This document shows positions 16,898-24,473 of a stretch of 38,271 bases of DNA, piece by piece. How positions within the stretch are numbered: the stretch's first letter is position 1; each line of letters opens with the position of its first letter. The notes below the pieces were generated by a model. It did not search any database and was not told where the DNA came from. It saw only the letters and a list, made by a program, of their open reading frames with translations. The position numbers were made by a program, and so were the translations under genes. Source of the DNA: JAVEYA01 sp034003745 (GTDB taxonomy: Bacteria; Bacillota; Peptococcia; DRI-13; PHAD01); contig JAVEYA010000012.1 of assembly GCA_034003745.1 (NCBI GenBank), forward strand, positions 1-38,271, read 5' to 3'.

Positions 16898-17707
16898 TTA
16901 TTCCGACCTCCAGTTGAACAGTGAAGTATTGGCGGCATCCTTGGTCTGGAGACGTTTACTCAATATTTCCTTCAAGGTTGCTTCATCGAGATACCGGGTC
17001 AGGCGACCTTCCTCGGCTACGGAAATGACGCCGGTCTCCTCGGAAACAATGATGGCGATTGCATCGGACTGCTCCGTCAGACCCAAGCCCGCCCGGTGCC
17101 GGGTGCCCAACTCTTTGCTTAGATTCGGATTTTCCGACAGCGGCAGAAAACAACTGGCCGCAATAACGCGGTCTCCGCGAATAATTACGGCCCCGTCATG
17201 CAGGGGACTTTTCGGAATAAAGATATTGTTCAGGAACTCTGCGGAAACTATTCCGTCTATTTTAATACCGGTCTCTATATAATCGTTGACGCCAATTTCC
17301 CGTTCCAGAATAATCAAAGCGCCCAGATTGCCTTTGGCCAGTATTCTGACGGCCCGGACCACTTCGTTAAGCATATTCTCCAGGGCTTCTTTGTTCAGCA
17401 TGAACATCGGCCTGGCAAAGAATTTACCGCGGCCCAGTCTTTCCAGAGCCCGGCGCAGTTCCGGCTGAAAGACCACCGGCAGGGCCACTACCAATACCGA
17501 TTGCACAATGGCCAGTAGCCAGGCTACGGCTTTCAGGCCCATCCAGTTGCTGACCAAAGAGACGATAATCAGGACAGCCAGACCTTTAATCAGTTGCACA
17601 GCCCGGGTGCCCTTAATAATCATCATAGCCTTATAAATCACATAGGCTACCAGCATGATATCAATAGCGCTTATAAGGTTAAACGAACTAAATTCTTGTC
17701 CCCACAA
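16898..17707 (-). CDS. cdaA: Diadenylate cyclase CdaA
   Basis: About 269 residues. CdaA joins two ATP into cyclic di-AMP at the membrane. Three membrane helices occupy roughly residues 10-90 (IDIMLVAYVIYKAMMII, LAVLIIVSLVSNWMGL, AIVQSVLVVALPVVFQPE). The DisA_N domain that follows carries the two catalytic motifs, LHDGAVII (DGA) and GTRHRAGLG (RHR). The frame is open to an ATG at 17731, but that ATG has no ribosome site, while the TTG at 17707 stands 9 bases after AAGGGAG and gives the usual N-terminus, so I prefer it. First gene of the run to endoA, divergent from the DUF881 cluster. Confidence 0.95.
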   Translation of the reverse strand: MWGQEFSSFNLISAIDIMLVAYVIYKAMMIIKGTRAVQLIKGLAVLIIVSLVSNWMGLKAVAWLLAIVQSVLVVALPVVFQPELRRALERLGRGKFFARPMFMLNKEALENMLNEVVRAVRILAKGNLGALIILEREIGVNDYIETGIKIDGIVSAEFLNNIFIPKSPLHDGAVIIRGDRVIAASCFLPLSENPNLSKELGTRHRAGLGLTEQSDAIAIIVSEETGVISVAEEGRLTRYLDEATLKEILSKRLQTKDAANTSLFNWRSE

Positions 17708-17949
17708 AAGGCTGCACTCCCTTTTTGCCATGCTAACAGCTATCTTCGACGAAATTTACTTATTATCCTTTTTAAGAATAAACTACTTCTAATACTATGC
17801 ATAAAGGTAATTTTTCAAAGCTATCATTTATTATAAATCAGAATAGTATTTCAAAAAATTTTATGGTATTATTTTCCTGTTTATAACTTAACTTAACACT
17901 ATAATAATACACTAAACTTTTGTTTTTTTTAATATCAGAATAAGGAATA

Positions 17950-17958
17950 TGTTATAAT
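17950..17958 (+). promoter_or_regulatory. Extended -10 promoter for the DUF881-Sbp cluster
   Basis: TGTTATAAT (TGnTATAAT) is a perfect extended -10 box, 34 bases before the first ATG, with no good -35, as expected for this promoter class. The rest of the 285-base divergent region from 17708 is AT-rich with several TATAAT-like strings on both strands; the cdaA promoter must lie there but I cannot choose one. Confidence 0.6.
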
Positions 17959-17992
17959 GTGATGATGAGAAAGAAGAAGGAGGTACAAGACG

Positions 17993-18715
17993 ATGACGCT
18001 GACAAGCAAATGGGTTTTGCCGATAACGATAGTCTGCATTATCTCCGGATTCTTTTTGTCCTTTCAATTGAAGGTACTGGCCAATTCTAATACCACCAAT
18101 CCTTTAAGCCAGAGAAATACCAATCTGGTCGTGATTATCAAAGATTTGGAAGAAGAAATTGCCAATCAGGAGATGCTGCTGGAACAAATCCGTAATGACC
18201 TGGCCAATCTGGAAAGCCGCGCGCTGCCCGGGGATCTGGAAATATTGCAGAACGGTCTCCGGGATGCCCGGATCATTGCCGGTCTCACACCTGTGGCGGG
18301 ACAGGGCATCGTCATTACCATCGATGATAATAACGAAGGCTTAAAAAGCAATCCCCAGGACGACCCCAATAAGTATATCGTCCATTATGAACACCTCTTA
18401 AATCTGGTCAGCGAACTAAAGGTCGGTAATGCCGAGGCGATTGCCGTCAATGGACAAAGGCTGATTACGACCAGCGAAATACGCTGTGTCGGCAACGTCA
18501 TCCTGATCAACACGACGCGGATTGCCCCGCCCTTTGTCGTCCAAGCCATCGGCAGCCCCAAACACCTGGCCGAAATCGTGACCAACGGAGAACTGGCTAT
18601 TATGAAATCTACCAATTATCCCATTACACTGGTAGAAAACGATAAAGTAATTATTCCGGCTTACCGCAGCGACCTGCAATTCCGCTATGCCCGGCCGGTG
18701 AAGGGGAGTGAATAA
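17993..18715 (+). CDS. DUF881 family protein (YlxX/YlxW-like), first copy
   Basis: 240 residues with AAGGAGG 9 bases before the ATG. One N-terminal membrane helix (WVLPITIVCIISGFFLSFQL) is followed by a coiled-coil-like stretch (about 45-80) and the DUF881 domain, with GQGIVITIDDN, LLNLVSELKVGNAEAIAVNGQRL and FVVQAIGSPKHLAEI. DUF881 proteins lie next to Sbp and often near division genes in Firmicutes; their biochemical role is not established. It is predicted to sit on the outer face of the membrane. Two DUF881 genes flank sbp here. Confidence 0.9.
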   Translation: MTLTSKWVLPITIVCIISGFFLSFQLKVLANSNTTNPLSQRNTNLVVIIKDLEEEIANQEMLLEQIRNDLANLESRALPGDLEILQNGLRDARIIAGLTPVAGQGIVITIDDNNEGLKSNPQDDPNKYIVHYEHLLNLVSELKVGNAEAIAVNGQRLITTSEIRCVGNVILINTTRIAPPFVVQAIGSPKHLAEIVTNGELAIMKSTNYPITLVENDKVIIPAYRSDLQFRYARPVKGSE

Positions 18716-18718
18716 GCA

Positions 18719-19081
18719 ATGTGGCTTTTGCCTGTCTTTGGCCTGATTATCGGCGTCATTATCGGTTCGACTATCACTTTTCAAATTCCCTTGATTTATG
18801 TAAAATACATGTCTGTGGCGGTACTGGCTTCACTGGATTCGGTTTTTGGCGGAATCCGCAGCGTCCTGGAAGACCATTTTGACGGTGCGGTTTTATTGAC
18901 CGGCTTCTTCACCAATGCTCTTTTGGCAGCCCTTTTAGCCTATCTGGGGGACAGATTAGGCGTGGACTTATACTATGCGGCCGTCTTTGCCTTCGGCGTC
19001 CGTATTTTTCAGAACCTGGCGGCGATCCGGCATAAGCTGATCCTGCAGTACAGAAACAGAAAACTCCGCTCATTGAGGTGA
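18719..19081 (+). CDS. sbp: Small basic protein Sbp (DUF1290)
   Basis: 120 residues, mostly membrane-embedded, with hydrophobic segments at about 2-22, 30-48, 57-77 and 86-100 and a basic C-terminal tail (RHKLILQYRNRKLRSLR). The conserved middle SVFGGIRSVLEDHFDGAVLL and FFTNALLAALLAYLGDRLGVD identify the DUF1290/Sbp family. In B. subtilis sbp lies just upstream of ftsA-ftsZ; its function is unknown. It starts 3 bases after the first DUF881 gene, and GAGGTGAT overlapping its stop serves the second DUF881 gene. No ftsA/ftsZ follows here. Confidence 0.93.
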   Translation: MWLLPVFGLIIGVIIGSTITFQIPLIYVKYMSVAVLASLDSVFGGIRSVLEDHFDGAVLLTGFFTNALLAALLAYLGDRLGVDLYYAAVFAFGVRIFQNLAAIRHKLILQYRNRKLRSLR

Positions 19082-19086
19082 TTTAG

Positions 19087-19821
19087 ATGGCGAAAACGCA
19101 CTGGGCTATTCCGATAACGTTTGTCTTTATCCTGATGGGGGTTCTCTTTTCTTTACAGTTTCAGGCGCAAAACCAGATTTCCAGCGAACTCTCCATGCAA
19201 AGAACCGAAAACCTGATTGCGATGGTGCGTGACCTCTCGGAAAAGCGGCAAAAATTGGCTGTCGAAATCGTGGACCTGAACGGGAAACTGCGTGCGCAGA
19301 CGCAAAGCGACCAAAGCGAACGGGAACTGTATGAAAACCTCGTTCAGGAGTTAGTAAAAATCCAAACGGTCACCGGAGACATCGCTCTGCAGGGATCCGG
19401 CCTGGAGATCCTCATCGATCGGCAGATGCCCGTTTTATACGTGGATATTATCCATATCATCAATGAACTTTGGGCGGCCGGCGCTGAGGCTATCGCTATC
19501 AATGATATGCGGATAACGCAGAATATCTCCGTCTTTTATACCGAGACAAACCAGCGTATGTTTATTACCGTCGATAACAAAAGCCTGGAGTATCCCATCA
19601 TCATCAAGGCCATCGGAGATAACAACAACCTGGAAAAAGGCCTGACCATTCCCGGCGGCATTATGGATAATCTCGCCCTATACCGTGCTTATCCTATTTT
19701 AACCAAGGCGGACGACCTCACCATCCCGGCCAAATCCCGCAAATCCATGTTCTTCTTCTTAAACGAATACAAGCCGGAAGAGAAACCGGCTGCGACGGAA
19801 AAACCGGCGCAGCAAACATAA
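19087..19821 (+). CDS. DUF881 family protein, second copy
   Basis: 244 residues. It begins with a membrane helix (WAIPITFVFILMGVLFSLQF), then a longer charged coiled-coil region (about 40-90, rich in Arg, Glu, Gln) and a DUF881 domain with LQGSGLEILIDRQ, IINELWAAGAEAIAINDMRI and PIIIKAIGDNNNLEKGL. The C-terminal tail is Lys/Glu/Pro/Ala-rich and probably disordered. It resembles the gene at 17993, presumably by an old duplication. A good terminator follows directly. Function unknown, probably envelope or division related from its neighbours. Confidence 0.9.
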   Translation: MAKTHWAIPITFVFILMGVLFSLQFQAQNQISSELSMQRTENLIAMVRDLSEKRQKLAVEIVDLNGKLRAQTQSDQSERELYENLVQELVKIQTVTGDIALQGSGLEILIDRQMPVLYVDIIHIINELWAAGAEAIAINDMRITQNISVFYTETNQRMFITVDNKSLEYPIIIKAIGDNNNLEKGLTIPGGIMDNLALYRAYPILTKADDLTIPAKSRKSMFFFLNEYKPEEKPAATEKPAQQT

Positions 19822-19846
19822 AAGCCTCTTTGCGGAGGCTTTTTTT
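19821..19846 (+). terminator. Rho-independent terminator after the DUF881-Sbp cluster
   Basis: AAAGCCTC (19821-19828) pairs with GAGGCTTT (19835-19842) around a six-base loop, followed by a run of T to 19846. It overlaps the last base of the second DUF881 gene and lies 20 bases before the stop of the convergent unknown gene. Confidence 0.9.
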
Positions 19847-19865
19847 ATTGTCCGGTCTTTCATAT

Positions 19866-21449
19866 TTATCCTGTCTTTATCGTTCCAAAAACGCGCAAGA
19901 CGTCTTCAAAGGAAGCCACCAGCTTCAGCTTGTGCAGATCATTTTTCTCATGGTAGAAGCGGCGCAGCACCCCGTAAATATACCATTTTCTTTGCTCGGA
20001 GACAACCGGGTTAAACAGGTCAAAATAGTTGGCCAGCTCTTGATCCGAAATAAAATCAATAATCGGAAGATGATTTTTGAGCCGCTCGATTTCCATCAGC
20101 GCGTCATCCCCGTAAGCATACACTTTCAACCAGTTTTTCGACAGATAATATTCTTTGAAAGAAGAAATATTGTACTCCCATCCTCCGCTGAAAACATAGG
20201 ATGAATGCGGCCCCAGACCAGCCTTGCCGTCCGCACAGCGGTGCCAATACTCCCATAAGGAGCCTTCGTCCGCCAGATATAGAAGCGCCGAATAGGCTTC
20301 ATATTTTTTCAGGCAGCAGGGGTCATCCTGGGTATCCCGCCAATCCGGACAACTGGCATAAACATATCGATACAGCTGTTGTACAGGCATATAATACTTT
20401 TTCTGCAGTTTCAGGCAGTCAGGGGCACATTCGGCTGCTTTTTTTTCGGCCTGCAGCAAATTATAAGGTTTCTTGGCGAAGATAATCAGCTCATCTTTTT
20501 GCACAATATACTCAGCCAATATTTTATCGTTGATATTGAAATCCTGCTCGGGATTAACCGCGTCATACAGCCATTTAAAGACGCAACAGCTTTCTGTTTC
20601 CCCGGTCAGGAGCACCCCGGACTCATTATTCAGCCAGTTGATGATGTTGTTTTCATGCCCTATTTTAAACACGGAACAATGAATCCAATAATTAAAGGGG
20701 TTATCTGGATGCTCCCCGTCTAAAATCTCCCGGCTAATTTCCGTAAAACGCTCTACGCAATATTGCCCGCCGCCGCATTCTTTGATAATCAGGCTGAACT
20801 TGATTTTCATAATCTCTTCTTCCGGCGTGATTACCACAAAAAAAGCATCCACACTGTAAAAGTCACTATAGATTTCAATACTGGCCAGGCTGCTTCTTAA
20901 GAAGGTCATTCCGTTATACGCTTCACCATAAGTCAGGATGAAGGACTCCCTCGGACCGAGGCGTTTTCTGCGGCCGACGCCGGAACAGTCATAGAGAAGC
21001 GCCGTATCCATCCGGCGAAAAGCCGCTAAGTATACGTTCACGAAGGCATGCAAGCTCATTTTATTGCCCAGCAGCCTATGGGTCAAAGCCGTGCGGTCAA
21101 GCGCAGCCGTACTATACTCCAGGATAAACTGATAAGATTCCTGTTCCGCGGCGGGCAGATTGGCATAGCGCAGATTCTGCGCATGCGCGTCCTGCAGCAG
21201 GGATACGGCTTCCGGCAGGGTAAGCATGGTGCAATAACGGGCCTGGGCGAAAGAATAGTCTATTTCATGTTTTTGCATCATGCCGGTCCGGCACCTTTGT
21301 ACGCCCTCATGATTAAAGCTTACTTTTAGACGGTAGGCGGCAACCTGCTTGCTTTTATTGCTGTTTCTCCACAGAATGATCAGCTCGCCTTTGCCCGCCG
21401 CCCGTTCCATGACCGCATATGCTTTGTAGAATTTATACTGCAGCTCCAA
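19866..21449 (-). CDS. Unrecognised 527-residue soluble protein
   Basis: I do not recognise this protein. The frame is long, unbroken and starts at a TTG 7 bases after GGAGTGA, so it is very likely real. It has no signal peptide or membrane helix. It is rich in Tyr, Phe and Trp and holds about 14 cysteines scattered without a clear metal motif (for example ECGGGQYC, ESCCVF, ECAPDC, DDPCC). The N-terminal 60 residues look like a beta-rich segment (LIILWRNSNKSKQVAAYRLKV). The middle (about 210-300) alternates beta strands with FVVITPEEEIMKIKFSL. It stands alone, transcribed towards the DUF881 terminator and divergent from the FlhG-like gene. Composition is similar to its neighbours, so recent transfer is not obvious. 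Confidence 0.8.
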   Translation of the reverse strand: MELQYKFYKAYAVMERAAGKGELIILWRNSNKSKQVAAYRLKVSFNHEGVQRCRTGMMQKHEIDYSFAQARYCTMLTLPEAVSLLQDAHAQNLRYANLPAAEQESYQFILEYSTAALDRTALTHRLLGNKMSLHAFVNVYLAAFRRMDTALLYDCSGVGRRKRLGPRESFILTYGEAYNGMTFLRSSLASIEIYSDFYSVDAFFVVITPEEEIMKIKFSLIIKECGGGQYCVERFTEISREILDGEHPDNPFNYWIHCSVFKIGHENNIINWLNNESGVLLTGETESCCVFKWLYDAVNPEQDFNINDKILAEYIVQKDELIIFAKKPYNLLQAEKKAAECAPDCLKLQKKYYMPVQQLYRYVYASCPDWRDTQDDPCCLKKYEAYSALLYLADEGSLWEYWHRCADGKAGLGPHSSYVFSGGWEYNISSFKEYYLSKNWLKVYAYGDDALMEIERLKNHLPIIDFISDQELANYFDLFNPVVSEQRKWYIYGVLRRFYHEKNDLHKLKLVASFEDVLRVFGTIKTG

Positions 21450-21686
21450 TCGGCTTCACTCCAGTAATATTTATATCTACTTCAAGTTACATCTTCGCTG
21501 CGGGTTCCCACTTTCCTTTAGTTATTTTCAGTGATATTCCTACATAAACCGCCATTCTTGTCGAATACACGGGTCAAATGCAATCCTTCATCTGATAATT
21601 TATTCCCCAACGCAGGAAGTAAGTGAGTTATGTAGAATAATTTTATAGGACTTTTGTAGGAAGACTTGCGGCATGGGGTGATGGTT

Positions 21687-22793
21687 TTGTCAAATCAGGA
21701 CGATCTGATTCAACCGGGCGATCAAGTACAAATCAAAACGCTCTCCCCGCTCTTTCGTGAAGCGTATACGGCTGAGATTCTCTCGGTGCAGGAGCGTACA
21801 CTGCAAATCAGCATGCCCATGCACGAAGGTAAACTGGCCCTATTGGGAGCGCGGATACCGCTGGAGTTGGTCTGCCTCAAAAATGGCTTTTCCTTCTCTT
21901 CCGAAGTCATCAGCCGCACTTTTAAGCCGAATCCTTACTTACTGCTGCAACTGCCTTATGACCTCCGTCTCAAATCCGGAAAAAGGCCCCGGGTAATCAC
22001 CGTCACCAGCGGCAAAGGCGGAGTAGGAAAAACCACTTTCACCATCAACCTGGCCATTACGCTGTCCCAAATGGGTCAAAGAGTATTTGTCATCGACGCC
22101 GATTTGGGTACAGCCAATATAGATGTATTGCTGAATCTCCATCCCCCATACAACCTGACGCACATTATCAATAAGGAAAAAGAACTGCTCGACATTATCG
22201 TTGAAGGTCCCGGCGGCATCTATGTCGTCCCCGGCGGGTCCGGCCTGCAAAATCTCGCCGATATGGAAAACTGGCAGTTTTCTCATTTGATTAACAGCCT
22301 GCAAATGCTAGAGCAGTATGCCGATATTATCCTCATCGATACCGGGGCGGGTTTGAGCAAGAATGTTGTCAACTTTGTCTTAGCCGCCGACAGCGTCATC
22401 GTCGTCACTACGCCCGAACCCCATTCCATTACGGACGCCTACGCCATCCTGAAAGTATTGGATGAGTATCGCCTGAGCATTACTCCGCAGCTCTTGCTGA
22501 ACCGGGTGGAATCTGTCCGGGAATATCAGGATGTTTCCGCAAAAATGCTGCAGGTCGCCGACCGCTTCCTGAAGATGCGCATCCATCCTTTGGGCTATAT
22601 TTTCGAAGACCCGGTCGTGCCGAAGTCCAACCGCTCCCTGAAGCCCTTTTCCCTGGAGTACCCAGACTCCCCCGCAACACGCTGCATCAGAAATATTGCC
22701 GACTGCCTGCTCCATCCGGACAAAGAAAAGGAGCAGCCGCCCGTACAGGAAAAAAGCTTCTTCGGCAGAATAAAAGAGCTTTTCAACCGTTAA
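21687..22793 (+). CDS. FlhG/MinD-like ATPase with N-terminal YcgR-N (PilZN)-like domain
   Basis: 368 residues from TTG 21687, which has GGGGTG 6 bases upstream; ATG 21681 and TTG 21666 are alternatives with poorer spacing. Residues about 5-95 (LIQPGDQVQIKTLSP, TAEILSVQERTLQISMP, FSSEVISR, LLLQLPYDLR) look like the YcgR-N/PilZN domain of flagellar brake proteins. The rest is a deviant-Walker ATPase: TSGKGGVGKTT (about 107-117), FVIDADLGTANIDVLL, DIIVEGPGGIYVVPGGSG, IILIDTGAGLS and VVTTPEPHSITDAYA, all typical of FlhG/YlxH, which helps set flagellar number and place. The C-terminal SFFGRIKELFNR resembles a MinD-type membrane-binding helix. No flagellar genes are in the window, so a flagellar role is inferred from the family. 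Confidence 0.88.
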   Translation: MSNQDDLIQPGDQVQIKTLSPLFREAYTAEILSVQERTLQISMPMHEGKLALLGARIPLELVCLKNGFSFSSEVISRTFKPNPYLLLQLPYDLRLKSGKRPRVITVTSGKGGVGKTTFTINLAITLSQMGQRVFVIDADLGTANIDVLLNLHPPYNLTHIINKEKELLDIIVEGPGGIYVVPGGSGLQNLADMENWQFSHLINSLQMLEQYADIILIDTGAGLSKNVVNFVLAADSVIVVTTPEPHSITDAYAILKVLDEYRLSITPQLLLNRVESVREYQDVSAKMLQVADRFLKMRIHPLGYIFEDPVVPKSNRSLKPFSLEYPDSPATRCIRNIADCLLHPDKEKEQPPVQEKSFFGRIKELFNR

Positions 22794-22811
22794 GGTCGAA
22801 AAGCTCCTTTT
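22776..22811 (+). terminator. Terminator overlapping the end of the FlhG-like gene
   Basis: GAGCTTTTCAACC (22776-22788) pairs with GGTCGAAAAGCTC (22794-22806) with one mismatch and a five-base loop holding the stop codon, followed by CTTTT. The stem includes the last codons of the gene. Confidence 0.75.
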
Positions 22812-22826
22812 CATTATCTCCTGCGC

Positions 22827-22906
22827 CGTCATTCTGAGACAGCAGCACTATCGAAGAATCTTTCTGCGGCATCGGTTTAAGATTCTTCGCTGCACTCAGA
22901 ATGACG
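22827..22906. repeat. Nested palindromic intergenic repeat abutting leuB
   Basis: Outer arms CGTCATTCTGAG (22827-22838) and CTCAGAATGACG (22895-22906) are perfect inverted copies, and inner arms CGAAGAATC (22852-22860) and GATTCTTCG (22881-22889) are also perfect. The CATTCTGAG-GAAGAATC combination is a dispersed repeat seen in many bacterial genomes, as far as I recall. The right arm contains the leuB stop codon. An RNA from either strand would fold into a long interrupted hairpin, which might protect or end transcripts. Confidence 0.8.
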
Positions 22907-23969
22907 ATAGGGTGTCTGCCACAGCAGCGCCCATTTCCTTAGTTCCCACTAACTTACACCCTTCCGACCAAATGTCGGCTGTGCGAAGTCCGGCGTCCAG
23001 TACGGCCCCGACCGCGCGTTCGATATCGGCGGCGGCGGACTCATTCTTGAAGGTGAGTCGCAGCATCATTGCGGCGGAGAGGATAGCGGCCAGGGGATTG
23101 GCTTTGTTTTGGCCGGCAATATCCGGAGCAGAGCCGTGAATCGGCTCATATAGAGCGGCCTTGTCGCTCAGGCTGGCCGAAGGCAGCATACCCATGGAAC
23201 CGCCCAGGACCGAGGCCTGGTCTGAGAGGATATCGCCGAACATATTTTCTGTTACAATCACGTCGAACTGCGCCGGATTCAGGCATAGCTGCATGGCGCA
23301 GTTATCCACATACAGGTGGCTTAAACTCACCTGGGGAAATGCTTTCGCTTCATCAGCGGCAACTTTTCGCCAGAGTCTGGATGTTTCCAGCACATTCGCT
23401 TTATCCACGGAAGTAAGCTTGTTTTTCCTGCCCGCTGCCAGTTCCAGCGCAATTTTCACAATGCGGCGGACCTCCGGCTCGCTGTATTCAATGGTATCAT
23501 AAGCAGCCTGCCCGTCTGAAGAGAGGCCCTTTTTGCCGAAGTAGGCTCCGCCTAAAAGTTCCCGTACAATCAGGATATCCACGCCGGCGATGACGCGCTC
23601 TTTTAAGGGCGCCTGTGCCATCAGCTGGGACCAGCACTTGGCCGGACGAAGATTGGCATACAGCCCCAAGGTTTTCCGGAGGGACAAGAGTCCGCTTTCC
23701 GGCCGCAATTCTGCTTTAACGCCGTCCCACTTGGGTCCGCCGATAGCGCCGAAGAAAACCGCGTCGGAGGCTTGTGCCAGATCCCTGGTTTCCTGCGGAA
23801 AAGGTTCTCCCGCAGCGTCAATAGCCGCGCCGCCGAAAATTCCTTCCCGGAGAGTATATTTTAAAGCATATTTCTTTTTGACTTTTTCCAGAACAGACAA
23901 AGCCTGCTCCACGACTTCCGGACCGACGCCGTCGCCCCGCAGGACGGCGATCTTAAGTGTTTCAGACAT
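22896..23969 (-). CDS. leuB: 3-isopropylmalate dehydrogenase LeuB
   Basis: 357 residues, normal length. LeuB oxidises and decarboxylates 3-isopropylmalate with NAD in leucine synthesis. Visible are LKIAVLRGDGVGPEVVEQAL, FFGAIGGPKWD, the substrate-binding LRKTLGLYANLRP, RELLGGAYFG, TSVDKANVLETSRLWR with the catalytic Lys, the metal-binding FGDILSDQASVLGGS and EPIHGSAPDIAG. The ATG directly abuts the leuD stop. The last four codons and the TGA fall within or next to the right arm of the palindromic repeat at 22827-22906, so the C-terminal tail was probably reshaped by it. Last gene of the ilv-leu run. Confidence 0.98.
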   Translation of the reverse strand: MSETLKIAVLRGDGVGPEVVEQALSVLEKVKKKYALKYTLREGIFGGAAIDAAGEPFPQETRDLAQASDAVFFGAIGGPKWDGVKAELRPESGLLSLRKTLGLYANLRPAKCWSQLMAQAPLKERVIAGVDILIVRELLGGAYFGKKGLSSDGQAAYDTIEYSEPEVRRIVKIALELAAGRKNKLTSVDKANVLETSRLWRKVAADEAKAFPQVSLSHLYVDNCAMQLCLNPAQFDVIVTENMFGDILSDQASVLGGSMGMLPSASLSDKAALYEPIHGSAPDIAGQNKANPLAAILSAAMMLRLTFKNESAAADIERAVGAVLDAGLRTADIWSEGCKLVGTKEMGAAVADTLSSF

Positions 23970-24473
23970 TCAGGCTTTTCCTTTCAGTTTCTTCGCTGTA
24001 AAAGGGATAACACCGCCGCTTTCCAGAATTTCCAGCATAAAGGGCGGGAAAGGCTCTCCCTGGTAAGAGCGGCTTTGGGCCAGGTTATGGATGACGCCGG
24101 TGGTGGGGTCTACTTCCAGGACGTCGCCTTCTATAGCCTCCCGGCAAGCTTCCGGCGCGACAATAATCGGCAGGCCGATATTGATGGCGTTGCGGTAGAA
24201 AATCCGCGCGTAACTCTCAGCCAGGACGCAGCTGAAGCCTGCATATTTGATCGCGATGGGCGCGTGCTCCCGGGAGGAGCCGCAACCGAAATTTTTCCCC
24301 GCTACGAGGATATCGCCGGGGGTTATTTTTTCTTTGACGTTGGGAATCAGGTCTTCCAGGCAGTGCGCAGCCAGGAAATCTCCGTCGGATGTGTTTAAAT
24401 AACGGGCCGGAATGATGACATCCGTATCGATGTCGTTTCCAACTTTCCACGCTTTACCTTTCAGCTTCTCCAT
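23970..24473 (-). CDS. leuD: 3-isopropylmalate dehydratase small subunit LeuD
   Basis: 167 residues, the short prokaryotic/archaeal-type small subunit. With LeuC it isomerises 2- to 3-isopropylmalate. Motifs are GNDIDTDVIIPARYLN, KNFGCGSSREHAPIAIKYAG with the swivelling substrate loop, and ARIFYRNAINIGLP. The ATG shares a base with the leuC stop (TAATG), and leuB begins at once after its stop, so all three are coupled. Confidence 0.97.
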   Translation of the reverse strand: MEKLKGKAWKVGNDIDTDVIIPARYLNTSDGDFLAAHCLEDLIPNVKEKITPGDILVAGKNFGCGSSREHAPIAIKYAGFSCVLAESYARIFYRNAINIGLPIIVAPEACREAIEGDVLEVDPTTGVIHNLAQSRSYQGEPFPPFMLEILESGGVIPFTAKKLKGKA

